Positions 1 through 10,777 of a DNA stretch of 64,000 nt are shown piece after piece. The stretch spans positions 248,001 to 312,000 of the forward strand of contig NZ_CP106841.1 of the NCBI RefSeq assembly GCF_027557445.1, written 5' to 3'. Below the pieces are notes generated by a model. That model saw only the letters and a program-made list of their open reading frames with translations. It had not been told where the DNA came from and searched no databases. The position numbers and the translations under genes were made by a program. Source of the DNA: Paenalcaligenes faecalis. Lineage in GTDB: Bacteria; Pseudomonadota; Gammaproteobacteria; Burkholderiales; Burkholderiaceae_B. Numbering within the stretch: position 1 is the stretch's first letter; each line of letters begins with the position of its first letter.

Positions 1-1
1 A

Positions 2-337
2 GGCGGAACCCTAGTTGGTGCCCCATTAAAAGGCAAGGTCATCATTATTGATGATGTGATTACCGCAGGGACTTCTGTTGGCGAGTCTGTGGAGATCATC
101 CGAGCCGCAGGCGCTGAACCGGCTGGGGTACTCATTGCCCTAGATCGCATGGAGCGAGCAGGCCCTGACAATGCATTATCAGCACATTCGGCAGTTCAAG
201 AGGTCAGCAAAAAGTACGGTATGCCAGTCATTAGTATCGCATCCCTGAGCGATATTATGTTCTACCTAGAGAACAATTCAGAATTAGCAGCACATCAACA
301 ATCAGTGGCAGCCTATCGCCAAAAATATGGTGTTTAA
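2..337 (+). CDS. pyrE: Orotate phosphoribosyltransferase, C-terminal part (cut by window start)
   Basis: The open frame runs in from the window edge, so only about the last 110 residues are present. PyrE joins orotate to PRPP to give OMP in pyrimidine synthesis. The PRPP-binding signature is visible as [12 protein letters not shown] near the start of the fragment. It is followed by the family's usual [20 protein letters not shown] stretch and the C-terminal YRQKYGV ending. The stop at 335-337 is followed by a hairpin terminator at 439-467. The missing N-terminal half lies outside the window, so nothing can be said about its start or promoter. Identification is firm. Confidence 0.93.
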   Translation, partial: GGTLVGAPLKGKVIIIDDVITAGTSVGESVEIIRAAGAEPAGVLIALDRMERAGPDNALSAHSAVQEVSKKYGMPVISIASLSDIMFYLENNSELAAHQQSVAAYRQKYGV

Positions 338-438
338 CCTAATTGCTTTTTGATTAGTGAATAAAATTAAGCATTATTGACAGGTTGGATTAAGAAGATT
401 TATAGTCGTTCTCTGTCACAATGATGTCAAAAAAAGCG

Positions 439-467
439 ACCGCATACGTGTGTATGCGGTTTTTTTG
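439..467 (+). terminator. Rho-independent terminator after pyrE
   Basis: A perfect 9-bp stem (ACCGCATAC at 439-447 with GTATGCGGT at 452-460) and a GTGT loop are followed by a run of six T. An A-rich stretch lies before it, so it may act weakly on the other strand too. Confidence 0.85.
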
Positions 468-474
468 TATCGTA

Positions 475-561
475 ATTAAACAAGACGACAGTGGCGTGAC
501 GATTCCTGCAGGTACGCAGTTACACTACTTGAGTGGAACCGTGCCAAGTCTAAATAAATAG
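475..561 (+). pseudogene. Possible remnant of an unknown protein C-terminus
   Basis: In the 299-base gap between pyrE and gatB, the stretch between the two terminators reads through as about 28 codons and ends in TAG at 559-561. The reading includes GVTIPAGTQLHYLSGTVPS. It has no start codon or ribosome binding site of its own. The composition looks protein-like rather than random, but I cannot name a family. It may be a leftover of a gene lost by deletion, or chance. Confidence 0.2.
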
Positions 562-571
562 ATCGTGCATG

Positions 572-608
572 AAAAAACCCCAAGAAATAATTTCTTGGGG
601 TTTTTTTG
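572..608. terminator. Bidirectional terminator downstream of gatB
   Basis: Stem CCCCAAGAAA / TTTCTTGGGG with a TAA loop, flanked by A6 on the left and T7 on the right. It sits 29 bases beyond the gatB stop and faces the pyrE side, so it can end transcription arriving from either strand. Confidence 0.85.
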
Positions 609-636
609 ATTATCAGCGACGTATAGCCACTACGGA

Positions 637-2091
637 TTAACCGAGTTTGGATTTTAGGATGTCGGTGACTTGTTGTGGGTTAGCTTTACCTTTAGCTGCT
701 TTCATGACCTGACCAATCAGTGAGTTAAAGGCTTTATCACGACCCGCACGGTACTGTTCCACAATATCTGGGTTGGCGGCAATGACCTCATCGACCATGG
801 CCTCAATCGCACCGCTATCGCTGATTTGTTTTAAACCGCGTTTTTCAATAATCGCGTCCGCATCAGCAGCAGCTTCACCTTCCCACATGGCGGCAAAGAC
901 CTCGCGTGCCATCTTATTGGAAATCGTATTGTCTGCAATACGTAAAATCAACATGGCAAGTTGCGCTGGATTGATTTTTGACTCTGTAATGCTGAGTTCT
1001 TCGCGGTTTAGTGCTGCGGTTAGATCTGAAATAATCCAGTTAGCGGCTAATTTAGCATGGCTGTTATTAAGAGCCGCATAGGTTTGCTCAAAGAAATCAG
1101 ACACATCGCGAGAGACAGTCAATTGATTGGCGTCATAGGCATTTAGTCCTAGTTCTGCCTCAAAGCGTGCTCGTTTCTGGGCCGGTAACTCGGGCATCTC
1201 TTTTTTGACGCGCTCAATCCATTCTGGGCTGATATACAAAGGAGCTAAATCAGGATCAGAAAAATAACGGTAGTCATTTGCGTCTTCTTTGCTACGCATG
1301 CTGCGCGTTTCATCCAGATCAGCATCGTAGAGACGGGTTTCTTGAATGACTTTACCGCCGTCTTCGATTAACTCAATTTGCCGGCGTACCTCGTAGTTGA
1401 TGGCACGCTCCATGAAACGGAATGAGTTAATGTTTTTTAGTTCGCAACGTGTGCCAAACTCTTTTTGACCTTTAGGGCGTACAGACACGTTCGCATCGCA
1501 ACGGAAAGAGCCTTCTTGCATGTTGCCATCACAGATGCCTAGCCACACGACTAATGAGTGCATGGCCCGTGCATAGGCAACGGCCTCGGCGGCAGAACGC
1601 ATTTCTGGTTCAGAGACAATTTCAAGCAAGGGCGTACCAGCGCGATTTAAGTCTATCCCTGTGGAGGATTCCCCATGCGGGCCTGTAAAGTTTTCGTGTA
1701 AGGATTTACCTGCGTCTTCTTCGAGATGAGCACGCGTTAAATTAATCGTATGCTCAACTTCGCCCACAAAGAAGCTGATTTTGCCACCGACCACGACCGG
1801 CAGATCAAACTGACTGGTTTGGTAGTTTTTAGGTAGGTCAGGGTAAAAATAGTTTTTACGTGCAAAGACAGATCGAGGCGTGATTTCGGCACCGACAGCT
1901 AGGCCAAAACGAATGGCTTTGTCGGCGGCGGCCTCGTTAAAAACAGGCAGCGTGCCAGGTAGCGCCATATCAATAGCGGATGCCTGTGTATTAGGCTCAG
2001 AGCCAAATGCGGTGCTGCTGTTAGAAAAGATTTTTGATTTAGTTGATAGCTGGGCGTGAGTTTCTAGCCCAATCACAATTTCCCATTCCAT
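637..2091 (-). CDS. gatB: Asp-tRNA(Asn)/Glu-tRNA(Gln) amidotransferase subunit B
   Basis: GatB is the tRNA-binding and kinase subunit of the GatCAB amidotransferase, which converts Glu-tRNA(Gln) or Asp-tRNA(Asn) to the amidated form. At 484 residues it has the usual length. The N-terminus shows the family signature [13 protein letters not shown], and the C-terminal YqeY-like tail ends in a typical [17 protein letters not shown]. The start codon overlaps the gatA stop (TAATG), indicating translational coupling in the order gatC-gatA-gatB. A terminator follows at 572-608. No truncation or odd residues are seen. Confidence 0.96.
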   Translation of the reverse strand: MEWEIVIGLETHAQLSTKSKIFSNSSTAFGSEPNTQASAIDMALPGTLPVFNEAAADKAIRFGLAVGAEITPRSVFARKNYFYPDLPKNYQTSQFDLPVVVGGKISFFVGEVEHTINLTRAHLEEDAGKSLHENFTGPHGESSTGIDLNRAGTPLLEIVSEPEMRSAAEAVAYARAMHSLVVWLGICDGNMQEGSFRCDANVSVRPKGQKEFGTRCELKNINSFRFMERAINYEVRRQIELIEDGGKVIQETRLYDADLDETRSMRSKEDANDYRYFSDPDLAPLYISPEWIERVKKEMPELPAQKRARFEAELGLNAYDANQLTVSRDVSDFFEQTYAALNNSHAKLAANWIISDLTAALNREELSITESKINPAQLAMLILRIADNTISNKMAREVFAAMWEGEAAADADAIIEKRGLKQISDSGAIEAMVDEVIAANPDIVEQYRAGRDKAFNSLIGQVMKAAKGKANPQQVTDILKSKLG

Positions 2092-3602
2092 TATTTTGTT
2101 CCTGCAATGCGTTGGTGCCAGTCGCTATGTTGTTGAAAACGGTCGGCAATAGCGAGCAACTGACCTTCGTTAAAGTAGTTACCAATGAGTTGCAGACCAA
2201 TTGGCATATTCTGAGAGCTAAAGCCACACGGAGTCGACATGGCAGGTAAGCCCGCTAAGTTCACGCCAAGCGTGTACACATCATTGCGCCAATCTGCGGT
2301 GGGGTCGTCGTCCTGATGGTCTAGGCGTTGCGCGGTACGTGGGGCGACAGGGCCAAGAATCACATCACATTGTTCTAGGGCTGTGCGGAAATCATTGGCA
2401 ATGAGGCGACGTACACGTTGGGCTTGCAGGTAATAGGCATCGTAGTAGCCTTCGGATAACACATAGGTTCCAGTCAAAATACGACGTATTACCTCTACAC
2501 CAAAGCCTTCGGCACGGCTGTTGCTGATCATGCTTTCTAGGTCAGTGTATTCAGCGGCACGATGCCCAAAGCGAACACCATCAAAGCGAGATAGGTTGCT
2601 GGAGGCTTCGGCTGGGGTGATGACGTAGTAAGTAGGCACGGCCTGTTGGGTTAGTGGCAATGAGATGTCTACACGAGTTGCCCCTAACGATTCATAGAGC
2701 TGAATAGCTTGTTCTATTGCGGCTGCACTATCTGCATCTATGTTGCCAGCAAAAAATTCTTTAGGTAGACCAATACGCAGCCCTTTTAAGGGTTGTGCGG
2801 CATTGGCATCAAATTGAGTGCTGTGCTGATTGAATTGTTCTGTGATGCGCGCGCCGTCATTTTTTTGATCGCCACAGAGAGCTAGGCTAGTGGGGTCGTT
2901 TGCATCAAAGCCCACCATATGTTGAAGCATGGCTAACACATCACGGGCGCTACGAGCGATCGGGCCTGCTTGATCTAGACTGGACGCATAGGCAATGACA
3001 CCAAAACGTGAAATCGTACCGTAGGTGGGTTTTAAGCCGGTAAGACCACAGTGCGCAGCAGGCTGACGTATAGAGCCTCCGGTATCAGAGGCCGTTGCCG
3101 CCATGACTAAACCCGCCGCAATAGCCGCCGCAGATCCACCAGAGGAGCCGCCAGGGGTCCGGCTGTGATCCCACGGATTTTTAATCGCACCAAAATAAGA
3201 GGTAGTGCTGTCTGAGCCCATAGCGAACTCATCACAATTTAATTTACCCAGTGATACCGCTCCGGCGGCGAGCAGTTGCTCTACAACCGTTGCATCAAAA
3301 GGGCTGACGTAGTTTTCCAGCATTTTGCTGCCCGCAGTAGTGCGCCAGCCTTTGGTGACGAATACGTCTTTGTGTGCAATAGGAATACCAGTAAGTGCGG
3401 TTGCCTGACCGGAGGCCAAGAGCGCGTCCGCAGCATCGGCTTGGGCCAATGTCAGATCAGCGTCTACATGCGTAAAGGCGTTAATATCGCTTTGCGCCAC
3501 ACGTTGTAAGGCGTCTTGTGCCAATTCGCGCGCACTGATTGTGCCAGCACGTAAAGCTTGACCTAAAACAGTAAGGTCAGAGAATTCATTAAATAAAGAC
3601 AT
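2091..3602 (-). CDS. gatA: Asp-tRNA(Asn)/Glu-tRNA(Gln) amidotransferase subunit A
   Basis: GatA is the amidase subunit of GatCAB; it releases ammonia from glutamine for transfer to misacylated tRNA. The 503-residue protein carries the amidase-signature Ser-cisSer-Lys triad: Lys78 in GIPIAHKD, Ser153 in PGGSSGGS and Ser177 in [10 protein letters not shown]. It lies 11 bases after gatC and overlaps gatB by one base, so the three genes form one minus-strand operon. Length and motifs are normal for the family. Amidase-signature enzymes can act on other amides, but the gatC and gatB neighbours settle the role. Confidence 0.97.
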   Translation of the reverse strand: MSLFNEFSDLTVLGQALRAGTISARELAQDALQRVAQSDINAFTHVDADLTLAQADAADALLASGQATALTGIPIAHKDVFVTKGWRTTAGSKMLENYVSPFDATVVEQLLAAGAVSLGKLNCDEFAMGSDSTTSYFGAIKNPWDHSRTPGGSSGGSAAAIAAGLVMAATASDTGGSIRQPAAHCGLTGLKPTYGTISRFGVIAYASSLDQAGPIARSARDVLAMLQHMVGFDANDPTSLALCGDQKNDGARITEQFNQHSTQFDANAAQPLKGLRIGLPKEFFAGNIDADSAAAIEQAIQLYESLGATRVDISLPLTQQAVPTYYVITPAEASSNLSRFDGVRFGHRAAEYTDLESMISNSRAEGFGVEVIRRILTGTYVLSEGYYDAYYLQAQRVRRLIANDFRTALEQCDVILGPVAPRTAQRLDHQDDDPTADWRNDVYTLGVNLAGLPAMSTPCGFSSQNMPIGLQLIGNYFNEGQLLAIADRFQQHSDWHQRIAGTK

Positions 3603-3613
3603 AGTAATCCAGC

Positions 3614-3922
3614 TTATTCAATAACAGTTGGGACCAAGAACAAGCCTTCGGTTTGAGCAGGGGCATTGTTCATCAACGCATCACGTTGTTCAATGGTGTT
3701 GGTAGGAGCCGGTTCGTCAGCGCGTAAACGTAAGTTTACTTCTTGGATTGCAGCCAATGGCTGAATTAAGGGTTCAACGCCGGTAGTGTCCACGCTTTGC
3801 AACTGTTGAATCAGTTCAATAATTTGACCGAAGTCTTGTTCGGCTTGGGCAGTTTGCTCGGGTGTTAGTGCGATATGTGCTAGGTGTGCAATGTGTGCGA
3901 CATCTTGCTGTGTGATTGCCAT
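3614..3922 (-). CDS. gatC: Asp-tRNA(Asn)/Glu-tRNA(Gln) amidotransferase subunit C
   Basis: GatC is the small belt subunit that wraps GatA and GatB together. The 102-residue protein opens with [20 protein letters not shown], the typical GatC helix, and has the conserved LRADEP segment near residue 75 and a final V-P-V/I tail. It is the first gene of the gatCAB operon and is divergent from mreB across a 215-base intergenic region that presumably holds both promoters. I could not pick a convincing -35/-10 pair there. Confidence 0.94.
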   Translation of the reverse strand: MAITQQDVAHIAHLAHIALTPEQTAQAEQDFGQIIELIQQLQSVDTTGVEPLIQPLAAIQEVNLRLRADEPAPTNTIEQRDALMNNAPAQTEGLFLVPTVIE

Positions 3923-4053
3923 AATAAAATCCCAGAGTCAGTATCAAAATTAAAAAATTGGTGCATTGTCCCCATTTTGGGGCTATTTTATTTAAAAATA
4001 TAGCCTAGATGGTCTTTAGGCTGTAATTCAGTCTGAATAGACTTAAATTATAA

Positions 4054-5181
<1,128 letters not shown>

Positions 5182-5249
5182 TCCCTTGCCTTTCCAGTTT
5201 AAATGGCGCCAGCTTTGGCTCTCTTTGCTGGTGCTATTGATGGTCAATC

Positions 5250-6125
5250 ATGCAAGAACAACGCTCTCTTCGGCTGTTTAGGCGTGGCCCTGCTGCCGAA
5301 GTCCGCTTAGCCGTTTTCGTCTTAGTATCAGTGGTCTTGTTGATTACTGATGCGCGCTGGACTGTGCTTGAACCAGCACGCCAAGCCATTGCTGTGGCAA
5401 TCTATCCTTTCCAGCGGGTGGCGATGGCTCCTGCTGAGCTTTCGCAATATGTAGACACATGGATGAATGCGACAGCTTTGGTTCACAGCGAAAAAGAAGC
5501 CCTACAGCGTCAACGTATCGAGCTGGCACAAATTTCTACCCATGCCGCCCAGCTTTCTGTTGAAAATGAACAGTTACGTCGTTTATTGCACGTGGCGGAC
5601 ACGGTTACTCAGCCTGCTGTAGCGGTAGAGGTTCTGTATGAGCCTCCAAATGCCTTTAATCGTCGCCTCATTTTCAACAAAGGGGCCAGTGACGGTATTC
5701 GTGCTGGTATGCCCGTGATTGACGAAGGGGGGGTAGTGGGGCAGGTGGTGCGTGTCACGCCTTACACCGCAGAGGCTGCACTCATTACGGATGATAAGGT
5801 CTCTATTCCGGTCCAGGTTCTACGCAATGGTCTACGTCTAGTCGCCTTTGGTGGTCATGCCGCCGCAAAAATCGAGGCGCGTTACTTAACGAATGAGGTG
5901 GACCTTGAGGTCGGTGACACCCTAATTACCAGTGGGATTGGCGGGCTTTTTCCTGCAGGTTTGCCCGTTGCGGTTGTTGAAAGCATCAATTTTGATCCAG
6001 CTACCGGTTTTGCCGTAGCGGTGGGTCAACCTTTATCTCATCCAGAACGCTATCGTCATTTTTTAGTGTTGCTAGTCCAAGAATCTAAACTACACAAAGA
6101 GGACACAGAGGGGTTCAATGAGTAA
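5250..6125 (+). CDS. mreC: Rod-shape-determining protein MreC
   Basis: MreC is an inner-membrane protein with a periplasmic domain that links MreB to PBP2 and activates the Rod system. The 291-residue protein has a short basic N-terminus (RLFRRGPAAEVR), one membrane helix at about residues 20-38, a coiled-coil region rich in Gln and Leu at about 70-110, and the beta-barrel periplasmic domain with GLFPAGLPVA near residue 235. The chosen start gives the conserved RLFRRGP context although its ribosome binding site is weak. It overlaps mreD by eight bases. Confidence 0.95.
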   Translation: MQEQRSLRLFRRGPAAEVRLAVFVLVSVVLLITDARWTVLEPARQAIAVAIYPFQRVAMAPAELSQYVDTWMNATALVHSEKEALQRQRIELAQISTHAAQLSVENEQLRRLLHVADTVTQPAVAVEVLYEPPNAFNRRLIFNKGASDGIRAGMPVIDEGGVVGQVVRVTPYTAEAALITDDKVSIPVQVLRNGLRLVAFGGHAAAKIEARYLTNEVDLEVGDTLITSGIGGLFPAGLPVAVVESINFDPATGFAVAVGQPLSHPERYRHFLVLLVQESKLHKEDTEGFNE

Positions 6126-6693
6126 GACGTCTCACTCTAAGGCTGGGAATCGCGAATACAATAGTTCGCTCAGCTCTTTGCAACCTATAGATAGCTCACC
6201 CTTTCGTGTTGTATCCAGTGGGTTCATGGTGTGGGGTTCTATCTTTGCCATGTGGATGTTGTCGCTGTTGTCATGGCGGCTCTGGCTTGTGGCTCCCGAC
6301 CTTTTATTATTAGTGCTGTGCTTTTGGACCTTGCATGAGCCACGTCGGGTCAATATGTTGGCCGGTTTTTTTCTTGGGCTATTATTAGATGTACATGGCG
6401 GTGCTCTGTTAGGTGAGCAAGCCCTAAGCTACGTGCTGGCTATTTATGGGGTGGGATTATTACGTCGTCGCCTTTTGTTATTTAGCCCTCTGGTGCAGTT
6501 AATTCATTTGTTGCCTATTTGGGTGGTGGCATTGTCTGTGTCTCGGTTCGCCCATGCGTGGTTTGCCGGGGAATGGGCAGGTTGGGATTGGCTTTGGTCT
6601 GCTGTTTCTATGGCAGCGCTCTGGCCCATTGCTGACTTGCTTTTATTATTGCCGCATCGTCGTTTAGATGACGCTGACGAAAGCGCATCCTAA
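6118..6693 (+). CDS. mreD: Rod-shape-determining protein MreD
   Basis: MreD is a small integral membrane partner of MreC in the elongation complex. The 191-residue protein has about five hydrophobic helices starting near residue 38, including a leucine-rich APDLLLLVLCFWTLHEP segment and the conserved GFFLGLLLDVHGGALLG loop typical of MreD. It carries a longer polar N-terminal extension (about 30 residues) than many MreD proteins; a later start is possible but lacks support. It overlaps mreC by eight bases and ends six bases before mrdA. Confidence 0.92.
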   Translation: MSKTSHSKAGNREYNSSLSSLQPIDSSPFRVVSSGFMVWGSIFAMWMLSLLSWRLWLVAPDLLLLVLCFWTLHEPRRVNMLAGFFLGLLLDVHGGALLGEQALSYVLAIYGVGLLRRRLLLFSPLVQLIHLLPIWVVALSVSRFAHAWFAGEWAGWDWLWSAVSMAALWPIADLLLLLPHRRLDDADESAS

Positions 6694-6699
6694 AACATC

Positions 6700-8562
6700 A
6701 TGTTTGAGTTTAAAAAAACCTCCCAGCTATTGCGCCGTCGCACCATAGTACGTGCCAGTGTGGCAGGTGTGGTGGTGTTATTGTTGCTCAGCATATTGAT
6801 TGCTCGCTTGTGGTATTTGCAGGTGGTGCGCTACGAAGGGTTAGCAGCACGAGCCGATCAAAACCGGATTGCCGTCGTTCCCATACCTCCGCGACGCGGA
6901 GAGGTAACAGACCGTACAGGGGTGGTGTTGGCACGTAATTACAGGGATTACACCCTGACAGTAGTGCCAGCACATATAGATAAACCAATGAATGACATGC
7001 TAGATGAACTATCTACATTGGTGTATTTATCCCCTAGAGAGCGTCGTCGATTTAACCAGCTATTGGGGCAGAGTAGTCGTTATGCGCCCATTATTTTACG
7101 CAATAACCTAAACGAGATCGAAGCCTCTTGGTTTGCGGCACATTCTTTTAAATTTCCAGGTGTTGAGCTACAAGCTCGCTGGGTACGTGAATACCCTCAA
7201 GGCGAATCGGCAGCTCATGTGATTGGTTATGTGGGGCGTATTTCTCAGGCCGATGAGCAGCAGCTCGAAAATGAAGGCCGTATTGGTAATTACCGTGGCA
7301 CACATATCATTGGTAAAAAAGGGATTGAAAAAACCTGGGAAGACACTCTGCATGGACAGACCGGTGTAGAGGAAGTAGAGGTCACGGCCTCAGGCCGTCC
7401 AGTACGCGTCCTTAGCCGCAAAGACCCGGTGCCGGGCATGGACCTACAGCTTTCCATTGATATAGGCCTACAGCAGCACGCAGAGGCGCAGTTTGCAGGT
7501 AGGCGGGGTGCATTGGTGGCCATAGAGCCATCTACAGGAGAGGTGCTCGCTTTTGTGTCAGCACCGTCTTTTGATCCTAATTTATTTGTTGACGGCATTG
7601 ACGTAGAAAATTGGCGTAAATTAAATGAGTCTCCCGATCACCCACTCATTAACCGCCCTTTGTTTGGTACCTATCCGATTGGTTCTACCTATAAACCTTT
7701 TGTGGCTTTAGCCGCCTTAGAAATGGGTAAACGGGCGGCCCATGATCGTATGCCAGACCCTGGCTATTTTGAATTCGGTGGTCAACGTTTCCGTAATGCG
7801 GGGGGCGCTGCATATGGGTGGACGGATATGCATCGGGCATTGGTGGTCTCATCAGATACGTATTTTTATTCTTTAGGGCCGGATATTGGGGTTGATGCTC
7901 TCCATGACTTCAGTAAACAGTTTGGTTTTGGTCAGTTAACAGGGATTGATTTAGAGGGTGAGCGCAAAGGTATTTTGCCATCTCGTGAATGGAAGCGAAA
8001 TGCGTATAAAACGCCATCGCAGCAGCGTTGGTATGCGGGGGAAACCGTATCCGTGGTGGTGGGGCAAGGCTATAACTCATTCACCTTATTGCAGCTGGCT
8101 CAGGCAACCTCCGTTTTGGCAAATAACGGGGTATATATGAAACCGCATTTAGTGCGTGATCTTATTAACCCGATCAATGGGGATAGGCAAGCTACTGTTA
8201 CCGAGCCTTCTCATGTGATTCCCTTGAAACAGGCCAACATTGATGTGGTCAAAAAAGCCTTAATTGATGTGACGCGATCTGGCACTGCGCGACGCGCTTT
8301 TGCGAATGCGGCGTATCAGGCTGCAGGTAAAACAGGTACGGCGCAGGTCTTTAGCTTACGTGGTGCTAAATATAATGCGAGTGCGATTGATGAGCGTTTA
8401 CGGGATCACGCATTATTTATGGCGTATGCCCCAGCAGACAATCCGAAAATAGCCATTGGTCTTATCGTAGAGAACGCTGGTTGGGGGGCTACGATTGCAG
8501 CACCTTTAGCCCGGTCTGTTTTTGATTATTGGCTAGTAGAAAGAGGGAATCTAAAACCATGA
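6700..8562 (+). CDS. mrdA: Peptidoglycan D,D-transpeptidase MrdA (penicillin-binding protein 2)
   Basis: PBP2 cross-links peptidoglycan during cell elongation, working with RodA. The 620-residue protein has one N-terminal membrane helix at about residues 20-42, the pedestal domain with IPPRRGEVTDRTG near residue 65, and the transpeptidase domain. That domain has the nucleophile motif STYK (Ser329-Lys332), an SSD triad and KTGTAQ near residue 545. It lies between mreD and rodA; its TGA stop overlaps the rodA start (ATGA). Length and motifs are those of a normal active enzyme. Confidence 0.97.
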   Translation: MFEFKKTSQLLRRRTIVRASVAGVVVLLLLSILIARLWYLQVVRYEGLAARADQNRIAVVPIPPRRGEVTDRTGVVLARNYRDYTLTVVPAHIDKPMNDMLDELSTLVYLSPRERRRFNQLLGQSSRYAPIILRNNLNEIEASWFAAHSFKFPGVELQARWVREYPQGESAAHVIGYVGRISQADEQQLENEGRIGNYRGTHIIGKKGIEKTWEDTLHGQTGVEEVEVTASGRPVRVLSRKDPVPGMDLQLSIDIGLQQHAEAQFAGRRGALVAIEPSTGEVLAFVSAPSFDPNLFVDGIDVENWRKLNESPDHPLINRPLFGTYPIGSTYKPFVALAALEMGKRAAHDRMPDPGYFEFGGQRFRNAGGAAYGWTDMHRALVVSSDTYFYSLGPDIGVDALHDFSKQFGFGQLTGIDLEGERKGILPSREWKRNAYKTPSQQRWYAGETVSVVVGQGYNSFTLLQLAQATSVLANNGVYMKPHLVRDLINPINGDRQATVTEPSHVIPLKQANIDVVKKALIDVTRSGTARRAFANAAYQAAGKTGTAQVFSLRGAKYNASAIDERLRDHALFMAYAPADNPKIAIGLIVENAGWGATIAAPLARSVFDYWLVERGNLKP

Positions 8563-9707
8563 AATTAGTCTGGCAAGCATTAGTACGGGCTTTTTTCTCT
8601 TTGGATTGGCCCCTATTAATTTTACTGGCGCTCATGGCTTTGCTTGGGCTGACAGTAATGCATTCTGCAGTGGGTGGCACAGACTGGCGTTTTGCCGAGC
8701 AGTCCAAACACTTTGTGGTGGCTTTTTTTGTCATGTGGGCAATTGCCATTATCCCGCCACCGTGGATTATGCGAGCTGCCCCTTACGTGTATGCGCTAGC
8801 TGTTGTGTTGCTCTTAGGGGTGGAGTTTTTTGGTGAAACCAGCAAGGGGGCGACACGCTGGCTCAACTTAGGTTTCACACGAATTCAACCCTCTGAGATG
8901 TTGAAAATCACCGCGCCCATTATGCTGGCTTGGTATTTTCATAAACGCCAAAATACCGAACTTCGTTTTATTGATTTTGTGGTGGCTTTGCTGTTGCTTG
9001 CCATTCCTTTTGCCCTTATTGTGCGCCAGCCGGACTTAGGTACGGGCTTGTTGGTGCTCACGGCGGGGTTTTTTGTGATGTATTTTGCGGGGTTATCTTT
9101 TAAATTACTGGTGCCAGCCACCGTTATTCTTTTGCTTGGGCTTGGCTTTATTCTGTATTACGAAGATATGTTGTGCGAGCCCGGTTTTGACTGGGTGATC
9201 TTACGTGAATATCAAAAGCATCGGGTTTGTACCTTATTAAATCCGGGCTTAGACCCATTGGGTAAAGGTTTTCACACCATTCAGTCAATGATAGCAGTAG
9301 GTTCTGGTGGCATCTACGGCAAAGGGTATATGCTGGGGACGCAATCCCGTTTAGATTTTATTCCCGAGCGAACCACAGACTTTATTTTTGCTGTTTTTGC
9401 CGAGGAGTTTGGTTTATACGGTGGCATTATGTTGCTGGTGCTGTATAGCTTGATTATTTTGCGTGGCCTGGCGATTGCGGTACAGGCTAAAACACAATAC
9501 AGCCGTTTAGTCGCAGGCTCAATGGCGATGATGTTGTTTACTTATGTGTTTGTGAATGTAGGGATGGTGACTGGCGTATTACCCGTAGTGGGGGTGCCGC
9601 TGCCCTTTATGAGCTATGGCGGCACGGCGTTGCTTACCTTAGGGGTGGCGTGCGGGATGTTGATGGGAATTAGCCGCTATAAGCCTGTAAAAACGACCGA
9701 ACATTAA
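8559..9707 (+). CDS. rodA: Rod-shape peptidoglycan glycosyltransferase RodA
   Basis: RodA is the SEDS-family glycosyltransferase that polymerises lipid II during elongation. I chose the ATG at 8559, which overlaps the mrdA stop and has a purine-rich site (AAGAGGGA) upstream; an earlier in-frame start would read ten residues inside mrdA. The protein has 382 residues, many membrane helices, and SEDS signatures such as GATRWLNLG, QPDLGTGLL, FIPERTTDFIFAVFAEEFG and PLPFMSYGGTALL. It is the last gene of the operon and overlaps the convergent mutY stop by four bases. Confidence 0.97.
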   Translation: MKLVWQALVRAFFSLDWPLLILLALMALLGLTVMHSAVGGTDWRFAEQSKHFVVAFFVMWAIAIIPPPWIMRAAPYVYALAVVLLLGVEFFGETSKGATRWLNLGFTRIQPSEMLKITAPIMLAWYFHKRQNTELRFIDFVVALLLLAIPFALIVRQPDLGTGLLVLTAGFFVMYFAGLSFKLLVPATVILLLGLGFILYYEDMLCEPGFDWVILREYQKHRVCTLLNPGLDPLGKGFHTIQSMIAVGSGGIYGKGYMLGTQSRLDFIPERTTDFIFAVFAEEFGLYGGIMLLVLYSLIILRGLAIAVQAKTQYSRLVAGSMAMMLFTYVFVNVGMVTGVLPVVGVPLPFMSYGGTALLTLGVACGMLMGISRYKPVKTTEH

Positions 9708-10777
9708 AATAAAATCGGTTGCTGGTTTTTAATACCCGTTAATAATTTAAGCACTGGAGCAGGTAGCGCTGTTTGATCTAGTTGAGTTAAATCAATCCAT
9801 TGTTGCTGCACAGAAGGCTCGCGTAATGGGGTAGAGGTTTGGATCCACCAAGGCGTAATGTGTAACTTAAAGTGACTAAAAACATGGGTTAGTCCCGCCA
9901 TTTTATGCGTCTCATTAAGGCTGAGGCCTTGATTCAGAATAAACTGCTGTAGTTGGCTTTCGTCCTCAAACTGAGGCAAGGTTAACAAGCCGCCCCATAT
10001 CCCCGAATCTGGACGTTGCTCTACCAGTATTTGATTGCCTTGTTGCCAAATTAACATGTCACAGTGGCGTTCTGCCTGCTTGGTTTTAGGCTTAGGCGTA
10101 GGCAGTTCAGTTTGAGTTTGGTGCTCCAGAGCATAACAACCTGCTTGTAAGGGACAGGCAGAGCAGTTAGGCTGACCACGGGTGCAGACCTGAGAGCCCA
10201 AGTCCATTTGCCCTTGGGTGTAGGCCGTCATATTTAAATCGGCGGGTGCTGCTGCTATTACTTGCCGTGCAAGGTCCCAGAGTTTGTTTTCTGTTGCCCG
10301 CAAATGGGTTAACCCATAGACACCAAAATAACGGCAAAAGACTCGCTTCACATTGCCATCCATAATAGGAGAGCGCTCGCCATAGGCAAAGGCAGCAATA
10401 GCGGCTGCTGTGGATGGGCCTATACCAGAGAGGGTGGCTAGCTCTTTGCTACTGCGGGGAAATTGACCACCATACTCATAGTGAATGGTTTGGGCGCACT
10501 TATGTAAATTACGCGCTCTGGCGTAATAGCCTAAACCCGCCCAATAAGGCATAACCTCGGACTGCTCCGCTACACCTAATGCACTAACAGTAGGAAAACG
10601 CGCTAAAAAACGTTCGTAATAACCTAAGACCGTAGCGACTTGAGTTTGTTGCAGCATAATTTCTGACAACCAAATCCGATAAGGGTCTTTGGTGTGTTGC
10701 CAAGGCAAGTGTTGACGACCATGGCTAAGCTGCCAATCAACGACAGATTGAGCAAAAGATGATACAGATTTTTTCAT
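9704..10777 (-). CDS. mutY: A/G-specific adenine glycosylase MutY
   Basis: MutY removes adenine mispaired with 8-oxoguanine. The 357-residue protein has the catalytic Glu in WLSEIMLQQTQV, the helix-hairpin-helix LSGIGPSTAAAIAAFAYG, the catalytic Asp in PIMDGNVKRV, and a four-cysteine iron-sulfur cluster site (CTRGQPNCSACPLQAGC). A C-terminal NUDIX-like domain recognises 8-oxoG. It is the last gene of a minus-strand ftsE-ftsX-mutY run; its start overlaps the ftsX stop by one base. Its end overlaps rodA, so the two transcripts converge without a spacer. Confidence 0.97.
   Translation of the reverse strand: MKKSVSSFAQSVVDWQLSHGRQHLPWQHTKDPYRIWLSEIMLQQTQVATVLGYYERFLARFPTVSALGVAEQSEVMPYWAGLGYYARARNLHKCAQTIHYEYGGQFPRSSKELATLSGIGPSTAAAIAAFAYGERSPIMDGNVKRVFCRYFGVYGLTHLRATENKLWDLARQVIAAAPADLNMTAYTQGQMDLGSQVCTRGQPNCSACPLQAGCYALEHQTQTELPTPKPKTKQAERHCDMLIWQQGNQILVEQRPDSGIWGGLLTLPQFEDESQLQQFILNQGLSLNETHKMAGLTHVFSHFKLHITPWWIQTSTPLREPSVQQQWIDLTQLDQTALPAPVLKLLTGIKNQQPILF

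Noticed and set aside
2043-2249. Plus-strand frame of 68 codons across the gatA/gatB junction
   Set aside because: It is a shadow of two certain genes, with no recognisable protein features or binding site.
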